DNA of 64,000 nucleotides from NCBI GenBank assembly GCA_934177725.1, contig CAKPPO010000001.1, forward strand, positions 1 through 64,000, given 5' to 3'. Shown in pieces: positions 35,050 through 43,446 of this stretch (its first letter is position 1; each line of letters opens with the position of its first letter). This stretch comes from an uncultured Clostridia bacterium. Its GTDB lineage: Bacteria; Bacillota; Clostridia; TANB77; CAG-508. Position numbers and translations under genes: made by a program. Below the pieces are notes generated by a model that made no database searches, was not told the origin of the DNA, and saw only the letters and a list, made by a program, of their open reading frames with translations.

Positions 35050-36369
35050 ATGAAAAAACAAGAAAAAAGTAAAATAGAAAACTTAAATAAAAAGAAAAAT
35101 ATAATAATACCAAATGATGAAAAAGGTATAACATTAATAGCATTAGTAATAACAATAATAGTACTTATAATATTAGCAGGAATAAGCATAAGTTTAGTAC
35201 TAGGAGAAAATGGAACAATAACAAAAGCAAAACAAGCAAAAACAGAAACAGAGCAAGCAGAACAAAACGAAGAAATAGGATTAAATGAGACATCAAAATA
35301 TATTGAAGAAATGGGAGCAAGTGGAGGTACAACAAATCCACCAGAAACAATTAAAACGGTAGAAGAAGTAAAAGGCGGAGACTATTTTGAAAAGCCAACC
35401 ACAGTAAAAGACAGCAACGGAAACTTAATAAAAGTACCAGAAGGGTTCAAAATAGCAGAAGATAGTGGAATAAATGTAACAGAAGGAATAGTAATAGAAG
35501 ATAATGATATTATAACAGGTATTGGAAACAATAGAGGAAACCAATATGTATGGGTGCCAGTAGGAACAGGAATAAAGAAAGCAGATGGTACAACAGTAGA
35601 TATAACATTAGGAAGATATGCATTTGCAAATGGAACAAGCGATAAGGACTCAAGTGGAAATGTACTTACAAAAGGAACACCAATATTGCAACAAAGTGCA
35701 GAAAATTATACGCAAGAAGTAGTAATTAATTCGTACTTTAAAGAGTTGACGGTATCAAGAACAGGAGTAGTAAGTAGTAGTATAGGTGGCTTAAATACAA
35801 CAGCCTTAAATTTAAAAGGATTTATAGATAGTGTAAAAGCAAATGGAGGCTACTATATAGCACGTTACGAGGCAAGTTATGGAACAGATGGAAAGGCAAA
35901 TTCAAAAGTTTCAATAGGAACTCCAGCAACATCTAGTAATACTACAAAAACAGAAGGAATGTTATGGAATTGGATAAAACAAATAGATTCCGCAACAGCA
36001 AGTAGAAACTTATATACAACAGCAACAACAGATTTAACAAATAGTTATGCATGGGATACAGCAATAGTATATATTCAAAATTTCTCAGGAGATGCAGATT
36101 ATTCATATCAAGATGGAAAAAGTATAAATTCTTCATTAACAAATACAGGAGTAAATGGAGATGAAGTATGTAAAATAAATGATATGGCATCAAATACGTA
36201 TGAATGGACAACAGAATACTCTACTCTCACCAATAGCTCTGATGCTTACCCTTGTACTACTAGGGGAGGCTACTGCCGCAGTAGCTATGATTACACGAGT
36301 AGTCGTGGCAGCGGCATTGCGACTTCTAGCAGCAAGGACCTTACGTTCAGGCCCACACTTTATATGTAG
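35050..36369 (+). CDS. Pilin-like membrane protein with FGE-sulfatase/C-type-lectin-like variable domain
   Basis: A 439-residue protein. Residues 25-60 form a type IV prepilin-like N-terminus (KGITLIALVITIIVLIILAG, then ENGTITKAKQAK), which would hold it in the membrane or a pilus. The C-terminal half resembles the formylglycine-generating-enzyme fold: GGYYIARYEASYG, then NDMASNTYEWTTEY, RGG (405-407) and the terminal FRP. From about residue 390 the codons switch from A-ending to C- or T-ending (TAC, TGC, CGC, AGC, GAT) and G+C rises sharply. That is what an adenine-mutagenised variable region of a diversity-generating retroelement looks like. Its last codons and 3' UTR recur at the window start. 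No reverse transcriptase lies in the window. Probably a variable surface-binding protein. Confidence 0.75.
   Translation: MKKQEKSKIENLNKKKNIIIPNDEKGITLIALVITIIVLIILAGISISLVLGENGTITKAKQAKTETEQAEQNEEIGLNETSKYIEEMGASGGTTNPPETIKTVEEVKGGDYFEKPTTVKDSNGNLIKVPEGFKIAEDSGINVTEGIVIEDNDIITGIGNNRGNQYVWVPVGTGIKKADGTTVDITLGRYAFANGTSDKDSSGNVLTKGTPILQQSAENYTQEVVINSYFKELTVSRTGVVSSSIGGLNTTALNLKGFIDSVKANGGYYIARYEASYGTDGKANSKVSIGTPATSSNTTKTEGMLWNWIKQIDSATASRNLYTTATTDLTNSYAWDTAIVYIQNFSGDADYSYQDGKSINSSLTNTGVNGDEVCKINDMASNTYEWTTEYSTLTNSSDAYPCTTRGGYCRSSYDYTSSRGSGIATSSSKDLTFRPTLYM
36217..36369 (+). other. Putative DGR variable region
   Basis: The last about 50 codons of the pilin/FGE gene. Codons at expected surface positions are those obtainable from AAC or AAT by changing only A (TAC, TGC, CGC, AGC, AGT, TAT, GAT). 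Framework positions (RGG, TSSRG, LTFRPTLYM) look fixed. Immediately 3', a sequence conserved in the second copy contains a CTATA-AAG-TATAG hairpin, as expected for the homing site next to a variable region. The template repeat is not in this window, so this is inference. Confidence 0.55.
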
Positions 36370-36578
36370 CCCTGAGCACTGTTAAGAAAACTATAAAGTA
36401 TAGAGCATTAAATATAAAAAAATAATTTTAAAGTTCGCATTTTAGCGAACGGAGTACGCTAAGATGGAAAATTTTGAATTTATTGGCAAAGCAAGTAGAT
36501 TCAAAATTTTCCACTAGCATGGCGCCACACTAGTGGCGTCTTTTTGCGTTTCAAAAAAAGACAACGCAAAAAAGAAAG
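36348..36578 (+). repeat. 3' cassette, copy B (pairs with 1-223)
   Basis: Same order of elements as copy A: last codons, short hairpin (GTTCG...CGAAC near 36434-36450), the long GGAAAATTTTGAAT hairpin, then a GC-rich GCGCCAC...GTGGCGTC stem and a five-T run at 36541. Terminator function is likely. The copies diverge just after AAAAAAGAAAG. Confidence 0.9.
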
Positions 36579-36590
36579 GTGGCAAAATAT

Positions 36591-36686
36591 ATGAGTTTTA
36601 GCAATATGTTAGAAATATTAAAAGAAAGAAATAAAGGAAAAATTCATAATGATAGTATAGAAATTTTGAAGACGGAAAAAGTTTAA
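36591..36686 (+). CDS. 31-codon small ORF with ribosome site
   Basis: It begins MSFSNMLEILKERNKGK, with AAAGGTGG 11 bases before the ATG, directly after the 3' cassette and before the ylxM promoter. It has no recognised domain. It may be a truncated gene start or a genuine micro-protein. Confidence 0.3.
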   Translation: MSFSNMLEILKERNKGKIHNDSIEILKTEKV

Positions 36687-36712
36687 AAAAATAAAAAGTA
36701 AGGCAAAAATAC

Positions 36713-36741
36713 TTGACAAAATTAACAAAATGGTGTAAAGT
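36713..36741 (+). promoter_or_regulatory. Promoter of the ylxM-ffh operon
   Basis: TTGACA (36713-36718), 17-base spacer, TAAAGT (36736-36741). The ylxM start follows about 55 bases later. Confidence 0.7.
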
Positions 36742-36797
36742 ATATTAGCATTACAAAATATAGACAAAAATATTGTTTTTTGTAAAGAGGTGATTTT

Positions 36798-37145
36798 GTG
36801 GAGAAAAAGATTAAAATAAGTATGTTGTGTGAGATGTATGGTAAATTATTAACCGAAAAACAGCTTGAAATCTTAACTGACTACTATAATAATGATTTAT
36901 CTCTTACCGAAATTGCAGAAAACAATAATATAACAAGACAAGCTGTTTTAGACAACATAAAGAAGGGAGAGAATAAACTTTTCGAGTTTGAAGAAAAGCT
37001 ATCATTTATGGAAAAGACAATAAAACAAGAAAAATTATTACAAGAAGTTCTAACAGAATTAAGCAAAATAGAAGATGCTTCATCAGACAAAAAAATTGAA
37101 AAAATATTAAATCACGTTAGAAAAGAACTAAATTGTTTAGTTTAA
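36798..37145 (+). CDS. ylxM: YlxM, SRP-associated helix-turn-helix protein
   Basis: A 115-residue protein starting with GTG, preceded by AGAGGTG. The helix-turn-helix core LTEKQLEILTDYYNNDLSL, then EIAENNNITRQAVLDNIKKG, matches the YlxM/p13 family, which is encoded next to ffh and modulates the signal recognition particle in some Gram-positives. The ffh ATG follows 15 bases after the stop. Confidence 0.92.
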   Translation: MEKKIKISMLCEMYGKLLTEKQLEILTDYYNNDLSLTEIAENNNITRQAVLDNIKKGENKLFEFEEKLSFMEKTIKQEKLLQEVLTELSKIEDASSDKKIEKILNHVRKELNCLV

Positions 37146-37160
37146 AGGAGGAAAAAATAT

Positions 37161-38510
37161 ATGGCATTTGAAGGATTATCTTCAAAACTTCAAGACATAA
37201 CAAGAAAGCTAAGAGGAAAAGCAAGAATAACTGAATCAGACTTAAAAGAAATGCTAAGAGAGGTAAAACTTGCTTTATTAGAAGCTGATGTTAACTACAA
37301 AATAGTTAAAGAATTTATTTCATCAGTTCAAGAAAAAGCTTTAGGTCAAGATGTATTAAAATCATTGACTCCTGGACAACAAGTTATAAAGATAGTAAAG
37401 GATGAGTTAGTAGAACTTTTAGGCGGGGAGGAAAGCAAAATTAACTTTACTCCAAATCCTCCAACAGTAATAATGTTGGTTGGTCTTCAAGGATCAGGAA
37501 AAACAACAACAGCAGGAAAACTTGCTAATCTATTAAGAAAACAAGGCAAAAAGCCATTACTTGTAGCATGTGATGTCTATAGACCAGCAGCTATAAAACA
37601 ATTACAAGTAGTAGGAAAACAATTAGATATACCAGTATATGCAAACGAAACATCAAAAGATGTAGTACACATTGCAAAACAAGCAATGAGCGTTGCTATT
37701 TCAAAATTGAATGATGTGGTCATTTTAGATACTGCAGGTAGACTTCATATAGATGAAGAACTAATGCAAGAACTAAAAAATGTAAAACAAGGTGTAAAAC
37801 CACATGAGATACTATTAGTAGTAGACTCTATGATAGGTCAAGACGCAGTAAATATTGCACAAAGTTTTAATGAAAACTTAGGAATAGATGGTGTAGTACT
37901 TACAAAATTAGATGGTGACACTCGTGGTGGTGCAGCATTATCTGTTAAGAAAGTAACAGGTAGACCAATTAAATTTGCGGCAGCTGGTGAAAAATTAAGC
38001 GATATTGAAGTATTTCACCCAGACAGAATGGCATCTAGAATATTAGGAATGGGCGACGTACTATCAATTATAGAAAAAGCCGAAGAATCATTTGATTTAG
38101 AACAAGCTGAGAAATTAGAAAAACAATTAAGAAAAAAAGAATTTGATTTAGATGATTACTTAACACAATTAAGACAAGTAAAAAAAATGGGTTCTTTTTC
38201 ATCATTACTTAAAATGATGCCAGGTATGGCAAATATTAAAGATTTAAAAGTAGATGACAAAGAATTTGTAAGAATTGAAGCAATGATTTGTTCTATGACA
38301 AAAGAAGAAAAGAAAAATCCTAAACTTCTTAATGCAAGTAGAAGAATTCGTATAGCTAAAGGTAGTGGAACAACAGTACAACAAATAAATCAATTTATGA
38401 AATCATTTGAAATGACACAAAAAATGATGAAAAAAATGCAAGACGGAAAAAATCTAAAGAAAATGATGAAAGGAATTAATCCTGAAGATTTAAAAGGTCT
38501 TATGAAATAG
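37161..38510 (+). CDS. ffh: Signal recognition particle GTPase Ffh
   Basis: A 449-residue protein of normal length. The N domain (1-85) is followed by the G domain with VGLQGSGKTTTAGKLA (P-loop), CDVYRPAAIKQL, DTAGRLHID and LTKLDGDTRGG. The Met-rich M domain (about 300-449, SLLKMMPGM and MKKMQDGKN) binds 4.5S RNA and signal peptides. With FtsY it targets membrane proteins. ftsY is about 25 kb downstream here rather than adjacent. Confidence 0.97.
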   Translation: MAFEGLSSKLQDITRKLRGKARITESDLKEMLREVKLALLEADVNYKIVKEFISSVQEKALGQDVLKSLTPGQQVIKIVKDELVELLGGEESKINFTPNPPTVIMLVGLQGSGKTTTAGKLANLLRKQGKKPLLVACDVYRPAAIKQLQVVGKQLDIPVYANETSKDVVHIAKQAMSVAISKLNDVVILDTAGRLHIDEELMQELKNVKQGVKPHEILLVVDSMIGQDAVNIAQSFNENLGIDGVVLTKLDGDTRGGAALSVKKVTGRPIKFAAAGEKLSDIEVFHPDRMASRILGMGDVLSIIEKAEESFDLEQAEKLEKQLRKKEFDLDDYLTQLRQVKKMGSFSSLLKMMPGMANIKDLKVDDKEFVRIEAMICSMTKEEKKNPKLLNASRRIRIAKGSGTTVQQINQFMKSFEMTQKMMKKMQDGKNLKKMMKGINPEDLKGLMK

Positions 38511-38589
38511 TTATTAATTTTAAATTAGCTATAAAAAGCATGGCTAATAAAAAATATATTTAAACAAACTTTAGAAAGAGGTGAATTTT

Positions 38590-38820
38590 ATGGTAAAAAT
38601 AAGATTACAAAGAGCAGGTGCTAAAAAAGCCCCATTCTATCACATTGTAGTTGCTGACTCTAGAAGCCCAAGAGATGGAAAAATTATCGAAAAAATAGGT
38701 TCATATGATCCAATGACAAATCCATCAACAATAGTTATAGATAAAGAAAAACTAGCTACATGGACAAAAAACGGTGCAAAACCAACAGAATCTGTAAAAG
38801 CTTTAATAGAAAAAGCATAA
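38590..38820 (+). CDS. rpsP: 30S ribosomal protein S16
   Basis: A 76-residue protein, MVKIRLQRAGAKKAPFYHIV, followed by the family block VADSRSPRDGKIIEKIGSYDP. I used the ATG at 38590 (AGAGGTG at 38577-38583) rather than the in-frame GTG at 38581, which lies within the ribosome site itself. Confidence 0.96.
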   Translation: MVKIRLQRAGAKKAPFYHIVVADSRSPRDGKIIEKIGSYDPMTNPSTIVIDKEKLATWTKNGAKPTESVKALIEKA

Positions 38821-38838
38821 GGCTAGGAGGAATTTTAA

Positions 38839-39069
38839 ATGAAAGAAATTCTAGAAACATTAATTAAAAGCCTTGTAGAAAAACAAAATGAAGTTTCAAT
38901 CACTGAAAAACCAGAAGAAAAACAAACTGTATATGAAGTAAAAGTTGCAGAGAGTGATATGGGAAAAGTAATTGGAAAACAAGGTAGAGTTGCTAAATCA
39001 ATTAGAACTGTAATGAAATCTATTGCAGGAAAAGAACATAAAAAAATAGTAATTGAATTTTTAGATTAA
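38839..39069 (+). CDS. khpA: KhpA, KH-domain RNA-binding protein
   Basis: A 76-residue protein with one KH domain whose GKVIGKQGRVAKSIRTVM loop contains the G-x-x-G motif (here GKQG). KhpA pairs with KhpB/Jag and affects RNA stability and cell elongation in Firmicutes. It sits in its usual place between rpsP and rimM. GCTAGGAGG is its ribosome site. Confidence 0.93.
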   Translation: MKEILETLIKSLVEKQNEVSITEKPEEKQTVYEVKVAESDMGKVIGKQGRVAKSIRTVMKSIAGKEHKKIVIEFLD

Positions 39070-39078
39070 GAGGAAGAA

Positions 39079-39585
39079 ATGCAAGAATATTTTGAAGTAG
39101 GACAAATTGTTAATACATTTGGAATAAAAGGGCAACTTAAAGTAAAACCTTTCACAGATGATATGGAACGATTTGAAGAATTAAAAACCGTATATATATG
39201 TAAAAAAAATGAAATGAAAAAAGTTGAAATAGAAGATGTTAAATATAATAAGCAATGCGTTTTACTTAAAGTAAAAGGAATTGAAGATTTAACAGAGGCA
39301 GAAAAATATAAAGGTCTATTTTTAAAAATAGATAGAAAAGATGCAAAAAAACTTCCTAAAGATACTTATTTTATTGCTGATATATTAGGTTTAGAAGTAT
39401 ATACAGATGAAGGCGAACTTTTAGGAAAAGTAGATGATATATTTCCTACAGGAGCTAACGATGTATATGTTGTAAAAGATGAACTTGGAAAGCAAATATT
39501 GTTGCCAAGTATTCCAGAAGTTTTAAAAGAAATTGATTTAGAAAAAGGAAAGGTAATAGTTCACTTAATTGAAGGTTTAAGATAA
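39079..39585 (+). CDS. rimM: 16S rRNA processing protein RimM
   Basis: A 168-residue protein. The N-terminal RimM domain has VGQIVNTFGIKGQLKVKPFT and the C-terminal PRC barrel YFIADILGLEVYTDEGELLG with GANDVYVVK. It assists 30S head assembly and binds S19. It follows khpA by nine bases and precedes trmD by 15. Confidence 0.95.
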   Translation: MQEYFEVGQIVNTFGIKGQLKVKPFTDDMERFEELKTVYICKKNEMKKVEIEDVKYNKQCVLLKVKGIEDLTEAEKYKGLFLKIDRKDAKKLPKDTYFIADILGLEVYTDEGELLGKVDDIFPTGANDVYVVKDELGKQILLPSIPEVLKEIDLEKGKVIVHLIEGLR

Positions 39586-39600
39586 GAAAGGAAAAATAAA

Positions 39601-40275
39601 ATGCAATTTGATGTGTTAACACTTTTTCCAGAAATGTTTATACCATTACAAAAAAGCATTTTGGAAAGAGCACAAAAAAACGGAAATATCAATATTAATT
39701 TAATTAATATTAGAGATTTCTCAAAAGATAAACACAAAAAAGTAGATGATACTCCATATGGCGGAGGAGCCGGAATGGTTATAAGACCAGATGTAGTATA
39801 TGATGCTTATAATTCTATTGAAAATAGAGAAAATGCAAAAGTAATTTTTCTTTCACCACAAGGTAAAACCTTAAATCAACAAAAAGTAGAAGAATTATCA
39901 AACCAAGAACATCTTATCTTACTATGCGGACATTATGAAGGTATAGATCAAAGAGTATTAGATAAAATTGTAGACGAGGAAATATCTATTGGAGATTATG
40001 TTTTAACAGGAGGAGAACTTCCTAGTATGGTTCTTATAGACGCTGTTTCAAGATATGTAGATGGTGTACTAAATAAAGAATCTATAAAAGAAGAATCTTT
40101 TTCAAATAATTTATTAGAATATCCACAATATACAAGACCAGAAACTTTTTTAGATGAAAAGATTCCAGAAGTTCTAATTTCAGGTCATCATGAAAATATT
40201 CGCAAGTGGAGAGAAGAACAATCAAAAATAATAACAAATAGAAAAAGACCAGATTTGTTTAATCTGGAAAAATAA
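39601..40275 (+). CDS. trmD: tRNA (guanine-N1)-methyltransferase
   Basis: A 224-residue SPOUT-class knotted methyltransferase that makes m1G37 in tRNA and so prevents frameshifting. Motifs include MQFDVLTLFPEMF, DDTPYGGGAGMVIRPDVVYD, LLCGHYEGIDQRVLD and SIGDYVLTGGELPSMVLID. It is intact and in the standard rimM-trmD-rplS order. Confidence 0.97.
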   Translation: MQFDVLTLFPEMFIPLQKSILERAQKNGNININLINIRDFSKDKHKKVDDTPYGGGAGMVIRPDVVYDAYNSIENRENAKVIFLSPQGKTLNQQKVEELSNQEHLILLCGHYEGIDQRVLDKIVDEEISIGDYVLTGGELPSMVLIDAVSRYVDGVLNKESIKEESFSNNLLEYPQYTRPETFLDEKIPEVLISGHHENIRKWREEQSKIITNRKRPDLFNLEK

Positions 40276-40336
40276 AAAGCGCCATTCAATAAATAATAAG
40301 AATGCGACACTTAAATAAAGAAGGGAGATATCAATT

Positions 40337-40891
40337 ATGGATATTATAAAATCAATTGAACATGAACAATTAAAAAATAAAATTCCTGACCTTCATGTAG
40401 GTGATACAATTAGAGTACACCAAAGAATTAAAGAAGGAAACAGAGAAAGAATACAAGTATTCGAAGGAATAGTAATTAAAAAACAAGGTGGAGGATTAAA
40501 TGCAACATTTACTGTAAGAAGAGTAGCTTATGGTGTTGGTGTAGAAAAAACATTCTTAATTCATTCACCAATGGTAGAAAAAGTAGAAGTAGTAAGAGTT
40601 GGTAAAGCAAGAAGAGCTAAATTATATTACTTAAGAGATAGAGTTGGAAAATCTGCTAAAACTAAAGAAAATTTAGGAGCAAGAATTGAAAACAAAGAAA
40701 TTACAGTTAAAGAAGATTTAGTAGAAGAAACAGTTACTGAAGAAATTGTAGAAACTCCAGTAGAAACAGCAGCAGCTCCTGAAGAAGCTCCAGCAGTAGA
40801 AACTACAGAAACAGTTGTAGAGGAAGTTGTAGATACTGTAAAAGAAGAACCAGTAGAAGAAGTTAAAGAAGAACCAAAAACTGAAGAATAA
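40337..40891 (+). CDS. rplS: 50S ribosomal protein L19 with long acidic tail
   Basis: A 184-residue protein. Residues 1-115 are ordinary L19 (DIIKSIEHEQLKNKIPDLHV, VRRVAYGVGVEKTFLIHSP, VRVGKARRAKLYYLRD). Another about 70 residues form a tail of low complexity rich in Glu, Val, Thr and Pro, e.g. VEEVVDTVKEEPVEEVKEEP. Typical L19 ends near residue 115-120. The tail is strongly acidic, unlike the basic core, and contains imperfect short repeats, so it probably projects off the ribosome surface. Confidence 0.95.
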   Translation: MDIIKSIEHEQLKNKIPDLHVGDTIRVHQRIKEGNRERIQVFEGIVIKKQGGGLNATFTVRRVAYGVGVEKTFLIHSPMVEKVEVVRVGKARRAKLYYLRDRVGKSAKTKENLGARIENKEITVKEDLVEETVTEEIVETPVETAAAPEEAPAVETTETVVEEVVDTVKEEPVEEVKEEPKTEE

Positions 40892-40896
40892 TATGG

Positions 40897-40941
40897 AAAA
40901 AAGATTTTTTAAGATAAGTAATTTCTTAAAAAGTCTTTTTT
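40897..40941 (+). terminator. Terminator of the ylxM-rplS operon
   Basis: AAAAAAGATTTTTTAAGA (40897-40914) pairs with TCTTAAAAAGTCTTTTTT (40924-40941) with one mismatch, followed by TGTT. Confidence 0.85.
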
Positions 40942-40980
40942 GTTAATCAAAGAAAATTAATTTATATAATATAAAAATAT

Positions 40981-41008
40981 TTTACTTATTTTAAATATAT
41001 GATATTAT
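40981..41008 (+). promoter_or_regulatory. Promoter of rnr
   Basis: TTTACT (40981-40986), 16-base spacer, TATTAT (41003-41008); the rnr start follows at 41036 after TAGGAG. Confidence 0.45.
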
Positions 41009-41035
41009 ATAAAAAATAAACTTTTAGGAGAAAAA

Positions 41036-43273
41036 ATGGAAGATAAAGAAAAGTTAATTTTAGATTTTATGAAAGAAGATATATATGTGCCAATGAAAGC
41101 AAAAGAATTGGCATCTGTTTTAAGTGTGCCTAAAACAGAGTATAACAACTTTTTAGAAATTTTAAATAAATTGGAGGAAAACTATAAAATTCAAAAAAAT
41201 AGAAAATCAAAATATCATTTAGTACAAGAAGGAAAATATATTTCTGGAATTTTTAGAGGAAATGAAAAAGGCTTTGGTTTCGTAAAAATAGAGAATGAAG
41301 AAGATGAAATTTATATAGCAAAAAATAATACTAAAGGTGCTTTAAATGAAGATAAAGTTTTAATAGAAATAATAGAAGACAAAGAACAAAAAGGTCATAG
41401 AGAAGGAAAAGTTGTAAAAATTTTATCAAGAAACAAAGACACTTTAGTTGGTGTATTTACTAAAAATCAAAATTTCGGATTTGTTGTACCAGATGATAGA
41501 AAATTTGGTACAGATATCTTTATTTCAAAGAAAAATATGGGAAAAGCAAGAACAAATGCAAAAGTATTAGTTCAAATTTTAAAGTACCCTGAAAAAGGTA
41601 AAAATGCCGAAGGAAAAATAGTCGAGGTATTAGGTAATGTGAATGAAGCAGGTGTAGACATGCTTAGCTTAATTAAAGAGTATGATTTACCTTATACTTT
41701 CCCAGACAAAGTATTAGAAGAAGCTAAAAGTATAAAAGAAGAAATAAACCCTAAAGAATTAGAAAACAGATTAGATTTAAGAAATGAAGAAATTTTTACA
41801 ATAGATGGCGAAGATGCAAAAGATTTAGATGATGCAGTACAAGTTAAAAAATTAGAAAATGGTAATTACGAGTTAGGAGTTCACATAGCAGATGTTAGTC
41901 ACTATGTAACACCTAATACAAATTTAGACAAAGAAGCAATTATAAGAGGTACAAGCATTTACATGTTAGATAGAGTAATACCAATGCTTCCTCGTGAACT
42001 TTCAAATGGAATATGTAGTTTAAATGAAGGAAAAGATAGATTAACTTTATCTGTAATAATGGAAATAGATAAACAAGGAAATGTTGTTTCTTCAGATATA
42101 AGAAAGAGTGTAATAAAGGTTACTAGAAGAATGAGTTACACAGATGTTGCAATTCTACTTGGACTTAATAAAGAAGAAAAGACAGAGAAAATAAAAGATA
42201 TAGATGAGGCTAAAAACAAAATAAAAACATTAGAAAGAGAGCTAGAAGTAGTAAAAAAATATAAACCATTCATAGAGCATTTTAAAAGAATGGAAGAACT
42301 TGCACATATCTTAAAAGATAGAAGAACTAAGCAAGGAAGCTTGAATTTAGATTTACCTGAAAGCAAAATTGTACTAGATGAAAATGGGTATGCTATAGAT
42401 GTAAAAAAATATGAACTTTCTTTTGCAAATGAAATAATAGAACAATTTATGCTAACTGCAAATGAAACAGTTGCAGAGCGTTTTTACTGGTTAGAGGCAC
42501 CATTTATTTATCGTGTACATGAAGAACCAGACGAAGAGAAAATAGACGAACTTAATAAATTTTTGTTTAATTTTAAATATAAAATTAAGTATAGTAAAGA
42601 TAACATTCATCCAAAAGCATTTGCAGAAGTTTTAGAGAAAATAGTTGGAACAGACGAGGAAAGAGTAATTTCCACTTTAATATTAAGAACATTAAAAGTA
42701 GCAAGATATGAAAGTCAAAACAAAGGACATTTTGGTATTGCAAGTAATTACTATTGTCATTTTACATCACCAATACGTAGATATCCAGATCTATTCATAC
42801 ACAGAGCAATTTCACACTATATAGACAAAAATTATAATGTAGAAGATGATTGGAAACAAGAATATTTACAAAAAGCTGTAAACTATAGTGAGTCTTCATC
42901 TGAAAGAGAAAAAATAGCGCAAAAAGTTGAAAGAGATAGCATAGACATTAAGAAAGCAGAATTTATGCAAGATAAAATTGGAGAAGAATTTGAGGGAATT
43001 GTTTCTTCAATTACTTCATTTGGAATGTTTGTAGAACTAGAAAACACAGTAGAAGGTCTAATTCGTTTTGAAGATTTAGGAGACGAGTACTTTATTTATG
43101 ATGAAAATAGAAAAACTTTAACAGGAGAAAGAACAAAGAAAACATATAAGATAGGCGATAAAGTAAAAATTAAAGTAAAAAATGCTAATAAAATCTTAAG
43201 GCAAATTGACTTTGAAATAGCAAAAATGAAGAAGAATGGCACAAAGGAAAAATTGAAAACTTATTATATGTAA
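41036..43273 (+). CDS. rnr: Ribonuclease R
   Basis: A 745-residue processive 3'-5' exoribonuclease. An N-terminal winged helix (about 1-65) is followed by two cold-shock domains (GIFRGNEKGFGFVKIE; GVFTKNQNFGFVVPDD). The RNB catalytic domain holds TIDGEDAKDLDDAVQV with its Asp cluster and HFTSPIRRYPDLFIHR. A C-terminal S1 domain (EFEGIVSSITSFGMFVELEN) and a basic tail complete the enzyme. It degrades structured RNA and defective mRNA. It usually sits with secG and smpB; neither is adjacent here. Confidence 0.96.
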   Translation: MEDKEKLILDFMKEDIYVPMKAKELASVLSVPKTEYNNFLEILNKLEENYKIQKNRKSKYHLVQEGKYISGIFRGNEKGFGFVKIENEEDEIYIAKNNTKGALNEDKVLIEIIEDKEQKGHREGKVVKILSRNKDTLVGVFTKNQNFGFVVPDDRKFGTDIFISKKNMGKARTNAKVLVQILKYPEKGKNAEGKIVEVLGNVNEAGVDMLSLIKEYDLPYTFPDKVLEEAKSIKEEINPKELENRLDLRNEEIFTIDGEDAKDLDDAVQVKKLENGNYELGVHIADVSHYVTPNTNLDKEAIIRGTSIYMLDRVIPMLPRELSNGICSLNEGKDRLTLSVIMEIDKQGNVVSSDIRKSVIKVTRRMSYTDVAILLGLNKEEKTEKIKDIDEAKNKIKTLERELEVVKKYKPFIEHFKRMEELAHILKDRRTKQGSLNLDLPESKIVLDENGYAIDVKKYELSFANEIIEQFMLTANETVAERFYWLEAPFIYRVHEEPDEEKIDELNKFLFNFKYKIKYSKDNIHPKAFAEVLEKIVGTDEERVISTLILRTLKVARYESQNKGHFGIASNYYCHFTSPIRRYPDLFIHRAISHYIDKNYNVEDDWKQEYLQKAVNYSESSSEREKIAQKVERDSIDIKKAEFMQDKIGEEFEGIVSSITSFGMFVELENTVEGLIRFEDLGDEYFIYDENRKTLTGERTKKTYKIGDKVKIKVKNANKILRQIDFEIAKMKKNGTKEKLKTYYM

Positions 43274-43317
43274 ATGAAGAAGAGGAAATATAAAAAAGTT
43301 TTTTACAACAATAGTAG

Positions 43318-43346
43318 TTGATAAATAAGAAAAACTATGATAAAAT
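43318..43346 (+). promoter_or_regulatory. Promoter of the 43447 membrane protein gene
   Basis: TTGATA (43318-43323), 17-base spacer, TAAAAT (43341-43346). The leader of about 95 bases contains an AGCTCC...GGGGAGTT hairpin-like element near 43365-43391. Confidence 0.55.
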
Positions 43347-43446
43347 AACATAAAATTTTATAAAGCTCCTATTTTGGCAGTATGGGGAGTTACAAAAAGT
43401 AACAAAAAACATTTTAAGAAAATAATTTTTAAGGAGGAAAATTTAT

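Noticed and set aside
36179..36385. 68-residue ORF overlapping the end of the pilin/FGE gene
   Set aside because: Alternative frame of the putative variable region; no ribosome site.
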